A DNA stretch of 64,000 bases from JANELJ01 sp024511395 (GCA_963681975.1 OY820613.1:2852001-2916000), one strand, 5' to 3'; numbered from the stretch's first letter, positions 17,490 through 27,088 are shown. The notes: a model not told the origin generated them from the letters alone. Program-made: numbers and translations.

Positions 17490-18875
17490 TTACCTCTTCT
17501 TTTTAGATTTTTTTCTAAATGCAGTCTTCTTTTTAGTTACTACTTTTTTCTTGCTTACTACCTTTTTCTTAGCGGCTACTTTTTTCTTGCTTACTACCTT
17601 TTTCTTAGTAGCTACTTTCTTCTTACTTACCGCTTTTTTCTTAGCAGCTGCTTTTTTCTTGCTTACTACCTTTTTCTTAGCGGCTACTTTTTTCTTGCTT
17701 ACTGCCTTTTTCTTAGTAGCTACTTTCTTCTTACTTACCGCTTTTTTCTTAGCAGCTGCTTTTTTCTTGCTTACTACCTTTTTCTTAGTGGCTACTTTTT
17801 TCTTGCTTACTGCCTTTTTCTTAGTAGCTACTTTCTTCTTACTTACCGCTTTTTTCTTAGCAGCTGCTTTTTTCTTGCTTACTACCTTTTTCTTAGCGGC
17901 TACTTTTTTCTTGCTTACTGCCTTTTTCTTAGTAGCTACTTTCTTCTTACTTACCGCTTTTTTCTTAGCAGCTGCTTTTTTCTTGCTTACTACCTTTTTC
18001 TTAGCGGCTACTTTTTTCTTGCTTACTACCTTTTTCTTAGTAGCTACTTTCTTCTTACTTACCGCTTTTTTCTTAGCAGCTGCTTTTTTCTTGCTTACTG
18101 CCTTTTTCTTAGTGGTTATTTTCTTCCTGTCTTTCTTCTCTGCCACTATAGTTTCTTTTTTAACTTCTTCTACTGGCTCAGCTTCAATAACCTCTGCTTC
18201 AGCAGATTTATCTTCCAGTCTTGGTTTAACCAGAGGGTCCAGTACTTTAGTAATGCGTTCAAAAATTTCTTCTACTGTGCCAGTACCATCAATCGCAACA
18301 TTTTTGCTTTGCTGTTTATAATAAGAAATTAACGGCTCTGTTTGAGAACTGTAAACTTTAAGACGATGACGAATAGTATCTTCATTATCATCCGCACGCT
18401 GAATAAGTTTACCGCCGCATTTGTCACAGACATCGGAAAGCATGGGCGGATTGGTATAGATATTATACATTTGTCCGCAGTCTGCACAGGTTCTTCGACC
18501 CGTTAAACGGCGCATTAAATCATCTGAATCAACATAAATAAGAATGGTTTTTTCCAGGGGCTGGTAAATAGAATTTAACATTTTATCCAGCGCTTCAGCC
18601 TGGGGAATATTTCTGGGAAAACCATCCAGAATAAAACCATATAAGGCATCCGGTTCTTTAAGACGCTCTTCTATAATACCCAGTACAATTTCATCTGAAA
18701 CCAGCTCACCGGCTTCCATGGTTTCTTTGGCCTTTATACCGTATTCCGTTTCATCCCTGACTGCAGCCCTGAGTAAGTCACCGGTTGATATTTGCGGGAT
18801 GCCGTATTTTTCAACCAGTAATTTTGCCTGTGTACCTTTATCAGAACCTAGAGCACCTAATAAAACAATTCTCAT
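17490..18875 (-). CDS. adk: Adenylate kinase with long lysine-rich repeat tail
   Basis: 461 residues. Residues 1 to about 215 are a full bacterial adenylate kinase (AMP + ATP to 2 ADP): QISTGDLLRAAV, GFILDGFPRNIPQAE, and a zinc-type lid with four Cys (CADCGQMYN, CDKCGG). The P-loop is abnormal: GALGSDKGTQ in place of GAPGxGKGTQ, so Pro9 is Leu and the invariant Gly12 is Asp. After an acidic linker (about 216-250), residues about 256-453 are some 33 copies of a hexapeptide KKK(A/V)(A/V)(S/A/T), ending KKSKKKR. Such histone H1-like tails bind nucleic acid, which is inference here. The usual bacterial enzyme is about 215 residues. Confidence 0.93.
   Translation of the reverse strand: MRIVLLGALGSDKGTQAKLLVEKYGIPQISTGDLLRAAVRDETEYGIKAKETMEAGELVSDEIVLGIIEERLKEPDALYGFILDGFPRNIPQAEALDKMLNSIYQPLEKTILIYVDSDDLMRRLTGRRTCADCGQMYNIYTNPPMLSDVCDKCGGKLIQRADDNEDTIRHRLKVYSSQTEPLISYYKQQSKNVAIDGTGTVEEIFERITKVLDPLVKPRLEDKSAEAEVIEAEPVEEVKKETIVAEKKDRKKITTKKKAVSKKKAAAKKKAVSKKKVATKKKVVSKKKVAAKKKVVSKKKAAAKKKAVSKKKVATKKKAVSKKKVAAKKKVVSKKKAAAKKKAVSKKKVATKKKAVSKKKVATKKKVVSKKKAAAKKKAVSKKKVATKKKAVSKKKVAAKKKVVSKKKAAAKKKAVSKKKVATKKKVVSKKKVAAKKKVVSKKKVVTKKKTAFRKKSKKKR
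17520..18130 (-). repeat. 18-bp tandem repeat encoding the adk lysine tail
   Basis: About 33 units of 18 bp, each encoding KKKxxx, with a higher-order period of about 108 bp (six hexapeptides). The DNA is nearly pure purine on the coding strand, apt to slip or recombine, so length variation between strains is expected. Confidence 0.85.
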
Positions 18876-19206
18876 TTTTTTCTCACTAATTCTTTATAAA
18901 CTGGTAACTATTCAGTGTACCTAACCGTAACTGTCTGCAGGTACTCTACGTTGCTTTAATTTATACTGAGTAGTTACATAAACTGTTTGTTATAAATTTT
19001 ACTTTCAAGAGCTATATTATGTCATTCTAACTCAGAGTTTTATAAAGTAAAGATTTCTATGGCTTTTAGCCGCCATTTTCAGACCTTTTTGGGTAATAGT
19101 AAAAGATATAAAGCGATATAGTATTAAACTAAAATTTAGAGTTTCAGCTCCCCCAAAAAGGAGAATCATTTAAAATTTATTGATTACCTCAGTTAACCGA
19201 TAGTTC

Positions 19207-19318
19207 GTAACAGGAACCGGGTATCCCTTGCTAAAGCCGCCGTGAATCCATCCATGGAGGCTTTTCGACAGCCTCCATGCTGTCGAAACTTCATCAAGGG
19301 ACACCTGGCCCCTGTTAC
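19207..19318. repeat. Structured palindromic repeat, copy 2 (inside IS4-1)
   Basis: A 30-base outer arm (19207-19236) pairs at about 24 of 30 positions with 19289-19318 and encloses TCCATGGA and TTTCGACAGC/GCTGTCGAAA. The core matches the repeat at 14307-14379. Located between the IS left end and the transposase start. Confidence 0.7.
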
Positions 19319-19477
19319 TCCGAGGTAAACAAAATAATTCAGTAAAAACAGGAAAAAAATGTAAAAAAAAGCAAAAAACAGTTGACAAAAATTCGGCAGC
19401 ATTGCTACCGCTTCTTAAAAGAGCTATCTTTTAAGAAGCGGCCTTCAGTAAGAAAAAACAAACTTCTGGAGGCCGCA

Positions 19478-20767
19478 ATGCACACCAAAGGATACGGCAA
19501 TATCCCCGGTGAACTGTTTTATTACATAACATTTTTAACCCAAGCGCTACCCCTAGGAGCGTAAAAACCTTTATTGAGTTATTAATGGGCAGTTTATTAA
19601 CTCAATCAGGGTTTGTAACCAGTGCTATCTGGATAGTGGGCATGGCCAGGCAATGGCCCGGTTATTATAAATGGCTTGAAACCGGTCAGTGGTCTTATCT
19701 TAAACTGATGAGACAGTGGACTGCCCTGTTTCTAAAGCTGTTTGGGGATAATCCGGTTTATCTGGCCATAGATGACTCTATCATGCTGCGTCATTCCAAA
19801 AAGGCACCCATGAGTCAGATACACCATCAACATGGTAATAAAACCAATCTGTCCCGGTATGTCAGAGGGCAATGCCGGGTAGCACTGGCTGCGATTGTTA
19901 AGCGTTCTGGCTGTAATACACCTCTGCCATTGTTATTACGTTTAACACCACAGGCCGGTAACAGTGGTAAACTGGTAATTGCCCGAAGTCTTATCCGGGC
20001 ATTGCTGGAACCGCTAAAAAGATAAAGCGGTTACTGTATTGGTGGACAGTTGGTATATGCGCCGTTCTTTTATTGAACCGGTACAGGCTTATAATATGAC
20101 GGTTATAGGTCAGGTACGAATCGATACCGTATTATATAAACGACCCTGGCAACGTAAAGGCCGGGGACAACCCGGAAAATATGGGGCACGTTATACAAAA
20201 GAAGAAATTAAACGGCTGCCTTTAAATAAGGAAACCGTACACCTGTATGGACGTGAACAGCAGGTTAATTACCGAACAGCGGTGGCTAAAGCCCGCTTTC
20301 TGAATGACCAGTCGCTATGCTTTGTCTGGTGTGAGTTTGAGGACTCTAAAGGGAAAAAAAGACCACGTTTATTACTGTCAACAGATATGCAGTTAAGTGG
20401 TCTGGATATTAGTGTCGCTTATAAAAAACGCTGGTCGATTGAGCCCTTGTTCAATCAGTTAAAAAATGACTGGGGCATGAAACAGACCTGGCAGAAAACC
20501 CGGAAGGTGTTACATCGATGGGTACACATTATTGCTCCGGGGTATATTATACCTCAATTGCGGGCTATTAAATGTCCGGACCCGGTATTGCGCTTAATTG
20601 ATAATATGCCCTGGCGAAAGAATACACCCATTACTGCCGGAAGAATACGAATGGGACTGATAAGATATTTTTCGCAGGTTAGAGTCAGGGACTGGTGGGA
20701 TGGTAAGTCCCAAAAATTCCACCCGCCGGATACGGATATTTTAAGGCGATTTGAAGATTTATTATAA
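19478..20767 (+). pseudogene. IS4-family transposase, copy 1 (two frameshifts)
   Basis: Three open pieces: 19478-19564, 19585-20025 and 20039-20767. A 1-nt deletion near 19555 (CTACCCCTAGG against CTACCCCTTAGG in copy 2) and a 1-nt gain in the A-run near 20016 (CTAAAAAG against CTAAAAG) break the frame. The core is clear: Asp in YLAIDDSIML, Asp in VLVDSWYMRR, and the Y-x2-R-x3-E-x6-K signature in YKKRWSIEPLFNQLK. Confidence 0.88.
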
Positions 20768-20861
20768 AAACAATTTCAAAACAGCTGGTTATAAACAAAT
20801 TGTTAAAGAACGTATGAGCGAAACAGGACTCTCAAGGGTGAGCTGTCGCTCTAAACTTTAG

Positions 20862-20887
20862 TTAGTTTAACAGTACCGGCTGAAATA
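20862..20887 (-). pseudogene. Fragment of the fnr-like gene left of the IS pair
   Basis: Read on the minus strand across the removed IS pair and one GAAATA copy, the frame continues LVYAIS with AGTVKLTK, the expected beta-roll of a cyclic-nucleotide-binding-type regulator. It ends where IS4-1 begins. The DNA-binding half of the gene is absent from the window. Confidence 0.75.
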
Positions 20888-22385
20888 GTTCAACCTGAAT
20901 AATACCGTTTTAAGCCTGACCTCAAGCCAGGTTTAAAGCAGCAGATTGCTCCGGTTTGATAAAACACCCCATCAAACCGGAAATAATTTTGAGCCACAAA
21001 AGCCGGAGCTTATTGAGGATCTTTCTTAAGTTATGACCAGCGGCTACCATAACCACATTAATGGCATCACCGACTGCACCTTTCAGATAGCAGCGGTCTA
21101 AACGGCCATCGTTTTTCATATGACCAATTTCAGGCTCAATCGCACTGCGCCGTTTTAATGCCTTTTTAATACTTCGGGTAACGCCTCGTTTCTGACCTGA
21201 GATAAAAACTTTCGTGTCTTTTACTTCATGTCCACGATAACCCCGGTCAACAAAGCACTGTTCCGGTTGTACTGCTGTAAACTGTTTTATCTGCTCCAGT
21301 TGTGGTAACAAGGTATGTCCATCATAAGGATTTCCTGGACAACTTTGAGCCCCAATAACAAAGCCTTCCTTGTTGGTCACAGCGATACTGGCTTTAACCC
21401 CAAATTCATAAGGCTTATGAGCTTTGCCTTTACTGACACACTCGACTTCCGGGGCGTGTAAACTGTAAAGCTTGTTCTTACTGTGCTGCTCCTGCTCTAT
21501 CAGTTTCTGTGCCTGTTCCAGAACCACTTCAAACAGTGACTGAATATCAACAGAATAATTGGGCAGTTGTCGTTCAATATCCCTTTTAACGCGACCTAAA
21601 CGGGATTTCAGTTTATTATTCATTTTCTTCATGCGTTTAAACTGTTTTGCATGAGCATAACGACTGGCCATTAATACATATTGAGGTCCAATCCGATTAT
21701 AATTCTGGCGCAGTTTAATACCGTGCTCTTTGGACAGTTTAACCAGGTTTTCTCTGGCTTTGTTCAGGAGCTTTGAATCGGTTGGAAAAGCGATGTTCTT
21801 TTCCTGTACGGTAGTATCTACCGTGACTTTCTTTAAACTGCCGGGCTTTATGGTTTTACTCTTTAGTCCGGCCTTAATGGTTTCAATCAGTAATTTTTCA
21901 CTGCCTGACTTACCCAGCCGGTTACGCCATTTGGTCATGGTCGTAGGGTGTATAGGCATCTTATGCTGAAAGTATTCTTCTCCACAAAAACATTGCCAGT
22001 ACGGATTTTCTGTCCAGCTTTTTACGACCTGTTCATCCGATAAATCATGCAGATGTTTCAGGTAATGCAATCCTGCAATCAGGCGAGTGCGTATAGCAGG
22101 AGCGCCTTTAGTGGATATAAACAGGGCTCCCCATTCTTTATCAAGACTTTCCCAGTTTATGTGTTTTGATAACTTAATCAACTCATGATTTAAGTCCAGC
22201 ATGTTTTCAAGACGCATCCTGAACAGGTCTTCCTGAGGTATTTTTGGCTGTTTCTTTGGCTTCATTTTGGTATGGAAATTTGCAAGGTAATAAGGCTTAT
22301 TTTACCAAAAACCTGCAAATTTAACACCCATAATCAAGCAATATTTCTTTATAAATCAATGCTATATGTTTTATTCAGGGTGGAC
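20888..22385 (-). mobile_element. IS5-like element, copy E (subfamily 2)
   Basis: 1,498 bp. Its transposase-start side ends in GTCCACCCTGAATAA instead of GTCCGACC. Flanks: GAAATA (20882-20887) and TAAATA (22386-22391), the latter shared with copy F. Apart from at least one base in the leader it is identical by eye to copy I at 43541. Confidence 0.92.
20922..22265 (-). CDS. IS5-like transposase, copy E
   Basis: 447 residues, intact, with the subfamily-2 residues (MLDLNHELIK, HINWESLDKE, YWQCFCGEE, NRLGKSG, NRIGPQY, EVVLEQAQ, VECVSKG). Same protein sequence as copy I. Confidence 0.92.
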   Translation of the reverse strand: MKPKKQPKIPQEDLFRMRLENMLDLNHELIKLSKHINWESLDKEWGALFISTKGAPAIRTRLIAGLHYLKHLHDLSDEQVVKSWTENPYWQCFCGEEYFQHKMPIHPTTMTKWRNRLGKSGSEKLLIETIKAGLKSKTIKPGSLKKVTVDTTVQEKNIAFPTDSKLLNKARENLVKLSKEHGIKLRQNYNRIGPQYVLMASRYAHAKQFKRMKKMNNKLKSRLGRVKRDIERQLPNYSVDIQSLFEVVLEQAQKLIEQEQHSKNKLYSLHAPEVECVSKGKAHKPYEFGVKASIAVTNKEGFVIGAQSCPGNPYDGHTLLPQLEQIKQFTAVQPEQCFVDRGYRGHEVKDTKVFISGQKRGVTRSIKKALKRRSAIEPEIGHMKNDGRLDRCYLKGAVGDAINVVMVAAGHNLRKILNKLRLLWLKIISGLMGCFIKPEQSAALNLA

Positions 22386-22391
22386 TAAATA

Positions 22392-23889
22392 GTTCAACCT
22401 GAATAATACCGTTTTAAGTCTGACATCAAGCCAGGTTTAAAGCGGCTGATTGTTCTGGTTTGATAAAATATCCCATCAAACCGGAAATAATTTTGAGCCA
22501 CAAAAGCCGGAGCTTATTGAGGATCTTTCTTAAGTTATGACCAGCGGCCACCATAACCACATTAATGGCATCACCGACTGCACCTTTGAGGTAGCAGCGG
22601 TCTAAACGGCCATCATTTTTCATATGACCAATTTCAGGCTCAATCGCACTGCGCCGTTTTAATGCCTTTTTAATACTTCGGGTAACGCCTCACTTCTGAC
22701 CTGAGATAAAAACTTTAGTGTCTTTTACTTCATGTCCACGATAACCACGGTCAACAAAGCATTGTTCCGGTTGTACGGCTGTAAACTGTTTTATCTGTTC
22801 CAGTTGTGGCAGCAAGGTATGTCCATCATAAGGATTGCCCGGACAACTTTGAGCACCAATAACAAAGCCTTCCTTGTTAGTTACCGCGATACTGGCTTTA
22901 ACTCCAAATTCATAAGGCTTATGAACTTTGCCTTTACTGATACACTCGACTTCAGGAGCATGTAAACTGTAAAGCTTGTTCTTACTGTGCTGCTCCTGCT
23001 CAATCAGTTTCTGAGCCTGTTTTAGAGCTACTTCAAACAATGACTGAATATCGACAGAATAATTGGGCAGTTGTCGTTCAATATCCCGTTTAACACGACC
23101 TAAACGGGATTTCAATTTATTGTTCATTTTCTTCATGCGTTTAAACTGTTTTGCATGTGCATAACGACTGGCCATTAGTACATATTGCGGCCCAACCCGA
23201 TTATAGTTCTGGCGCAGTTTAATACCGTGCTCTTTGGACAGTTTAACCAGGTTTTCTCTGGCTTTGTTCAGGAGCTTTGAATCGGTTGGAAAAGCGATGT
23301 TCTTTTCCTGTACGGTAGTATCTACCGTGACTTTCTTTAAACTGCCGGGCTTTATGGTTTTACTCTTTAGTCCGGCTTTAATGGTTTCAATCAGTAATTT
23401 TTCACTGCCTGATTTACCCGGCCGGTTACGCCATTTGGTCATGGTCACAGGGTGTATGGGCATCTTATGCTGAAAGTATTCTTCACCACAGAAATACTGC
23501 CAGTACGGATTTTCTGTCCAGCCTTTTACTACCTGTTCATCTGATAAATCATGAAGGTGTTTCAGGTAATGCAATCCTGCAATCAATCAAGTGCGTATGG
23601 CAGGAGCACCTTTAGTGGATACAAACAAAGCGCCCCATTCTTTATCAGGACTTTCCCGGTCTATGTGTTTTGATAACTTAATCAACTTATGGTTTATGTC
23701 CAGCATGTTTTCAGGGCGCATCCTGAACAGGTCTTCCTGAGGTATTTTTGGCTGTTTCTTTGGCTTCATTCTGGTCTGGAAATTTGCAAGGTAATAAGGC
23801 TTATTTTACCAAAAACCTGCAAATTTAACACCCATAATCAAGCAATATTTCCTTATAAATCAATGTGCTATGATTTATTCAGGTCGGAC
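22392..23889 (-). mobile_element. IS5-like element, copy F
   Basis: 1,498 bp, directly behind copy E with a single shared TAAATA between them, same orientation. The right flank GAAATA (23890-23895) matches the flank on the far side of copy E, so the pair together is bounded by one duplication within the fnr-like gene. Confidence 0.92.
22426..23769 (-). pseudogene. IS5-like transposase, copy F (two nonsense codons)
   Basis: Full-length frame of subfamily 1 broken by TGA at 23587-23589 (codon 61, CGA elsewhere) and TGA at about 22687-22689 (CGA in KRGVTR elsewhere). Both are C to T changes. Otherwise intact. Confidence 0.9.
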
Positions 23890-24131
23890 GAAATAGCATA
23901 AACCAGTTCTGCAGGATCACCCTGCCTGAAAATAAAAGTCACTTTTTTAAAAAAATGCCGCCGATGAACCATCTGCCCGGTAAAATCATAACTGTGTCCA
24001 CCCACATCGATGGGGGTACAGATTGGAGATAATTTACAGGCATCACAGGCAACATAGTCGGGTTCAGTAACTGTTCTGGATTTTGAAGACCTGGATTTTT
24101 TTGAAGATATAGTTAAACGGCTATCTGACAT
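23890..24131 (-). pseudogene. fnr: FNR-like transcription regulator, N-terminal part
   Basis: Start at ATG 24131, overlapping the stop of the upstream gene (24121-24123). The N-terminus has a cysteine cluster (ACDACKLSPICTPI) like the iron-sulfur ligands of FNR/ANR, then the start of the sensor beta-roll (FFKKVTFIFRQGDPAELVYAIS). The gene is cut by IS5-like F and E, continues for about 26 bp at 20862-20887 and is then lost. FNR proteins switch on anaerobic respiration genes through TTGAT-N4-ATCAA sites. Another copy elsewhere is possible; the exact subfamily (Fnr, Anr or a relative) is uncertain. Confidence 0.8.
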
Positions 24132-24837
24132 CCGCAGGAGCGGCCGTATCCTGCCCTGCTTTGACCTGTTCTGCCGCCTGTATAATGCTCTTCTGTACTC
24201 GGTCAAAATCAGCCGGTGGAATATAATGAAAGGCTTCCTTGGCCTTGCCGTTCCAGTTTATAACCAGGCCTTTGTCCGGATACAACCAGAATTCAGTATT
24301 CTCATCCACCACAATACTCTGTGACGGTTTGCCAAAACGACTGGTGATCATGTCCTGATCAAGATTAATTTTAGGGATATAAGTTAACTGGAGGACCTTT
24401 CGGTCTTTTAAAGTATGTGCAAGATCATCTAGAGGGTATTTAATGGAACGGGATGTCTGAACTTCCGGCTTACCGGAATTTTTTTTCAGATAGTCCGTAT
24501 CCAGACTGGAAGCATCCAGCTGCAGAATCACTTTGGCTCGTAAACCTGATTTACTCACCCGGATAAAATAAGCCTCCAGACTGATACTATTATCAGGATT
24601 ATCAAACCAGGCCAGACTGTATTCACTGAGCAGAGAATTGACCGCATCATCCAGTGTCGAGCGCCCGATATCCAGATCCAGCACATGTAGGGTCTGTGGA
24701 TCCACCACCATGATCTGCCAGGGCAGATTATTTACCCGGACACCACTGTCAGCCTGCAGGGTGGTAATATTGCTATAAAACCACCAACCAAAAACCACCA
24801 GTACAACGACAATAATAAAGCTGACAGATTTAAACAA
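24121..24837 (-). CDS. Membrane-anchored protein of unknown function
   Basis: 238 residues. One N-terminal transmembrane helix or uncleaved signal (SVSFIIVVVLVVFGWWFYSN), then a soluble, probably periplasmic domain (DIGRSTLDDAVNSLLSEYSL, FGKPSQSIVVDENTEFWLYP, GLVINWNGKAKEAFHYIPP). It recalls conserved gammaproteobacterial proteins found next to FNR genes, but I do not know a function. The stop overlaps the fnr start, suggesting a two-gene operon. Frame intact. Confidence 0.75.
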   Translation of the reverse strand: MFKSVSFIIVVVLVVFGWWFYSNITTLQADSGVRVNNLPWQIMVVDPQTLHVLDLDIGRSTLDDAVNSLLSEYSLAWFDNPDNSISLEAYFIRVSKSGLRAKVILQLDASSLDTDYLKKNSGKPEVQTSRSIKYPLDDLAHTLKDRKVLQLTYIPKINLDQDMITSRFGKPSQSIVVDENTEFWLYPDKGLVINWNGKAKEAFHYIPPADFDRVQKSIIQAAEQVKAGQDTAAPADVR

Positions 24838-25109
24838 TTTGCTACTCCAGAATAGACAGTGGTTATCAAGTAAATAAGAGGCCAGTAGTATAATATGTTC
24901 AGAGATGGAGTTAAATGGCTCTTTACCCGTGCAGCAGCTTAATCGCGCTTAATTTATCTTGACAAGATGCAATTATTTGATGTATTGTTATTTAATTTGA
25001 ACAGGAACAAATCATATCAGTTCAGACACAGCATCAACAACTGAGTATTTTTTCAGGCATACAGGCTACCCAAATTACATTACCCCAAGCTCATTACCTA
25101 TTAGCTTAT
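24838..25109. other. Intergenic stretch without recognised gene
   Basis: AT-rich; no open frame or RNA gene that I can support. It presumably holds the promoter of the 24837 gene. It runs into the stranded IS4-B end at 25110. Confidence 0.5.
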
Positions 25110-25181
25110 CATAGGTATGTCTTTAAGGATTTTATCATTTTATTTCAATAGTTTACCCATCAGGATGTAACTCCATAATTA
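25110..25181 (-). mobile_element. Terminal remnant of IS4-B element
   Basis: The reverse complement of this stretch matches the end of the IS4-type element at about 54770-54839 (TTATGGAGTTACATCCTGAT, then through GACATACCTATGA) with about two mismatches. It is cut by IS5-like G at TAATTA, and the rest of the element is not on the other side of G. Confidence 0.8.
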
Positions 25182-26679
25182 GTTCAACCTGAATAATACC
25201 GTTTTAAGCCTGACATCAAGCCAGGTTTAAAGCAGCTGATTGTTCTGGTTTGATAAAAGACCCCATCAAACCGGAAATAATTTTGAGCCACAAAAGCCGG
25301 AGCTTATTGAGGATCTTTCTTAAGTTATGTCCAGCGGCTACCATAACCACATTAATGGCATCACCGACTGCACCTTTGAGGTAGCAGCGGTCTAAACGAC
25401 CATCGTTTTTCATATGACCGATTTCAGGCTCAATCGCACTGCGCCGTTTTAATGGCTTTTTAATACTTCGGGTAACGCCTCGCTTCTGACCTGAGATAAA
25501 AACTTTAGTGTCTTTTACTTCATGTCCACGATAACCCCGGTCAACAAAGCACTGTTCCGGTTGTACGGCTGTAAACTGTTTTATCTGTTCCAGTTGTGGC
25601 AGCAAGGTATGTCCATCATAAGGATTGCCCGGACAACTTTGAGCGCCAATAACAAAGCCTTCCTTGTTAGTTACCGCGATACTGGCTTTAACACCAAATT
25701 CATAAGGCTTATGAGCTTTGCCTTTACTGATACACTCAACTTCAGGAGCATGTAAACTGTAAAGCTTGTTCTTACTGTGCTGCTCCTGCTCAATCAGTTT
25801 CTGAGCCTGTTTTAGAGCTACTTCAAACAATGACTGAATATCGACAGAATAATTGGGCAGTTGTCGTTCAATATCCCGTTTAACACGACCTAAACGGGAT
25901 TTCAGTTTATTGTTCATTTTCTTCATGCGTTTAAATTGTTTTGCATGTGCATAACGACTGGCCATTAGTACATATTGCGGCCCAACCCGATTATAGTTCT
26001 GACGCAGTTTAATACCGTGCTCTTTGGACAGTTTAACCAGGTTTTCTCTGGCTTTGTTCAGGAGCTTTGAATTGGTTGGAAAAGCGATGTTCTTTTCCTG
26101 TACGGTAGTATCTACCGTGACTTTCTTTAAACTGCCGGGCTTTATGGTTTTACTCTTTAGTCCGGCTTTAATGGTTTCAATCAGTAATTTTTCACTGCCT
26201 GATTTACCTGGCCGGTTACGCCATTTGGTCATGGTCGCAGGGTGTATAGGCATCTTATGCTGAAAGTATTCTTCACCACAGAAATACTGCCAGTACGGAT
26301 TTTCTGTCCAGCCTTTTACTACCTGTTCATCCGATAAATCATGAAGGTGTTTCAGGTAATGCAATCCTGCAATCAATCGAGTGCGTATGGCAGGAGCACC
26401 TTTAGTGGATACAAACAGAGCACCCCATTCTTTATCAGGACTTTCCCGGTCTATGTGTTTTGATAACTTAATCAACTCATGGTTTATGTCCAGCATGTTT
26501 TCAAGGCGCATCCTGAACAGGTCTTCCTGAGGTATTTTTGGCTGTTTCTCTGGCTTCATTCTGGTCTGGAAATTTGCAAGGTAATAAGGCTTATTTTACC
26601 AAAAACCTGCAAATTTAACACCCCTAATCAAGCAATATTTCCTTATAAATCAATGTGCTATGATTTATTCAGGTCGGAC
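25182..26679 (-). mobile_element. IS5-like element, copy G
   Basis: 1,498 bp, both ends present. Flanks TAATTA (left, within the IS4-B remnant) and TAGCTA (right) fit the target preference but differ, so this copy sits at a deletion or recombination joint. Confidence 0.92.
25216..26559 (-). CDS. IS5-like transposase, copy G
   Basis: 447 residues, subfamily 1, no stop or shift. Minor differences from copy C (AFPTNSK, IKKPLKRR). Confidence 0.92.
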   Translation of the reverse strand: MKPEKQPKIPQEDLFRMRLENMLDINHELIKLSKHIDRESPDKEWGALFVSTKGAPAIRTRLIAGLHYLKHLHDLSDEQVVKGWTENPYWQYFCGEEYFQHKMPIHPATMTKWRNRPGKSGSEKLLIETIKAGLKSKTIKPGSLKKVTVDTTVQEKNIAFPTNSKLLNKARENLVKLSKEHGIKLRQNYNRVGPQYVLMASRYAHAKQFKRMKKMNNKLKSRLGRVKRDIERQLPNYSVDIQSLFEVALKQAQKLIEQEQHSKNKLYSLHAPEVECISKGKAHKPYEFGVKASIAVTNKEGFVIGAQSCPGNPYDGHTLLPQLEQIKQFTAVQPEQCFVDRGYRGHEVKDTKVFISGQKRGVTRSIKKPLKRRSAIEPEIGHMKNDGRLDRCYLKGAVGDAINVVMVAAGHNLRKILNKLRLLWLKIISGLMGSFIKPEQSAALNLA

Positions 26680-26710
26680 TAGCTAAGGAAACGGCTGCAG
26701 CTGCACTCAA

Positions 26711-27088
26711 GTCTTCTCCGATTTCATGCAAAGCATGACCACAGCCGCAAACCTGCTCGCTTTTGGGTAATTCGTAACGAATTTGCTCTCCGGGCAGGTC
26801 TTTGGGTAAGGGTTTGCAACCGGGCTTTTTCCGGGTATAGGTAATGGTGATTTGAGCATAGTCTGCTTCTGTATCATCCTGATGGGCGCGTTCTTCTTCT
26901 GCTATAATGCTTTCGGCTTCATTAAACAGCTCGGCCTGTGTATCGGGCTTTTCAGAAGAACGACCAAAGCGTTTATGTTGTAACAGGTTAAACTGCTCTT
27001 CATAAAACCGGACTTTGGTTTCTAAATCCACTATCCTGGATTGCAGTTGAGCAATGGTTTTGTCGGTTGATGCGGCAGTGGATTTCAT
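26711..27088 (-). pseudogene. tnpC: IS66 TnpC fragment, copy 2
   Basis: Residues 1 to about 126 only (MKSTAASTDKTIAQLQ to HALHEIGED), then fused to an unrelated 31-bp piece. The catalytic core is missing. Confidence 0.88.

Larger units (their letters stand above)
19129..20861 (+). mobile_element. IS4-family element 1
   Basis: Ends CTAAAATTTAGAG and, inverted, CTCTAAACTTTAG. The flanks (TAGTATTAAA left, TTAGTTTAAC right) are not a duplication, unlike the second copy, which has a perfect 10-bp one. The left flank is the region upstream of adk and the right flank is a piece of an fnr-like gene, so this copy marks a rearrangement joint. Compared with copy 2 it retains an extra leader region containing the structured palindrome. 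Confidence 0.88.

Noticed and set aside
17551..18321. 256-codon plus-strand frame rich in Phe, Leu, Ala and Thr opposite adk
   Set aside because: It is the antisense of the lysine-repeat region; AAA-rich codons read backwards as TTT/CTT give a long stop-free frame without independent support.
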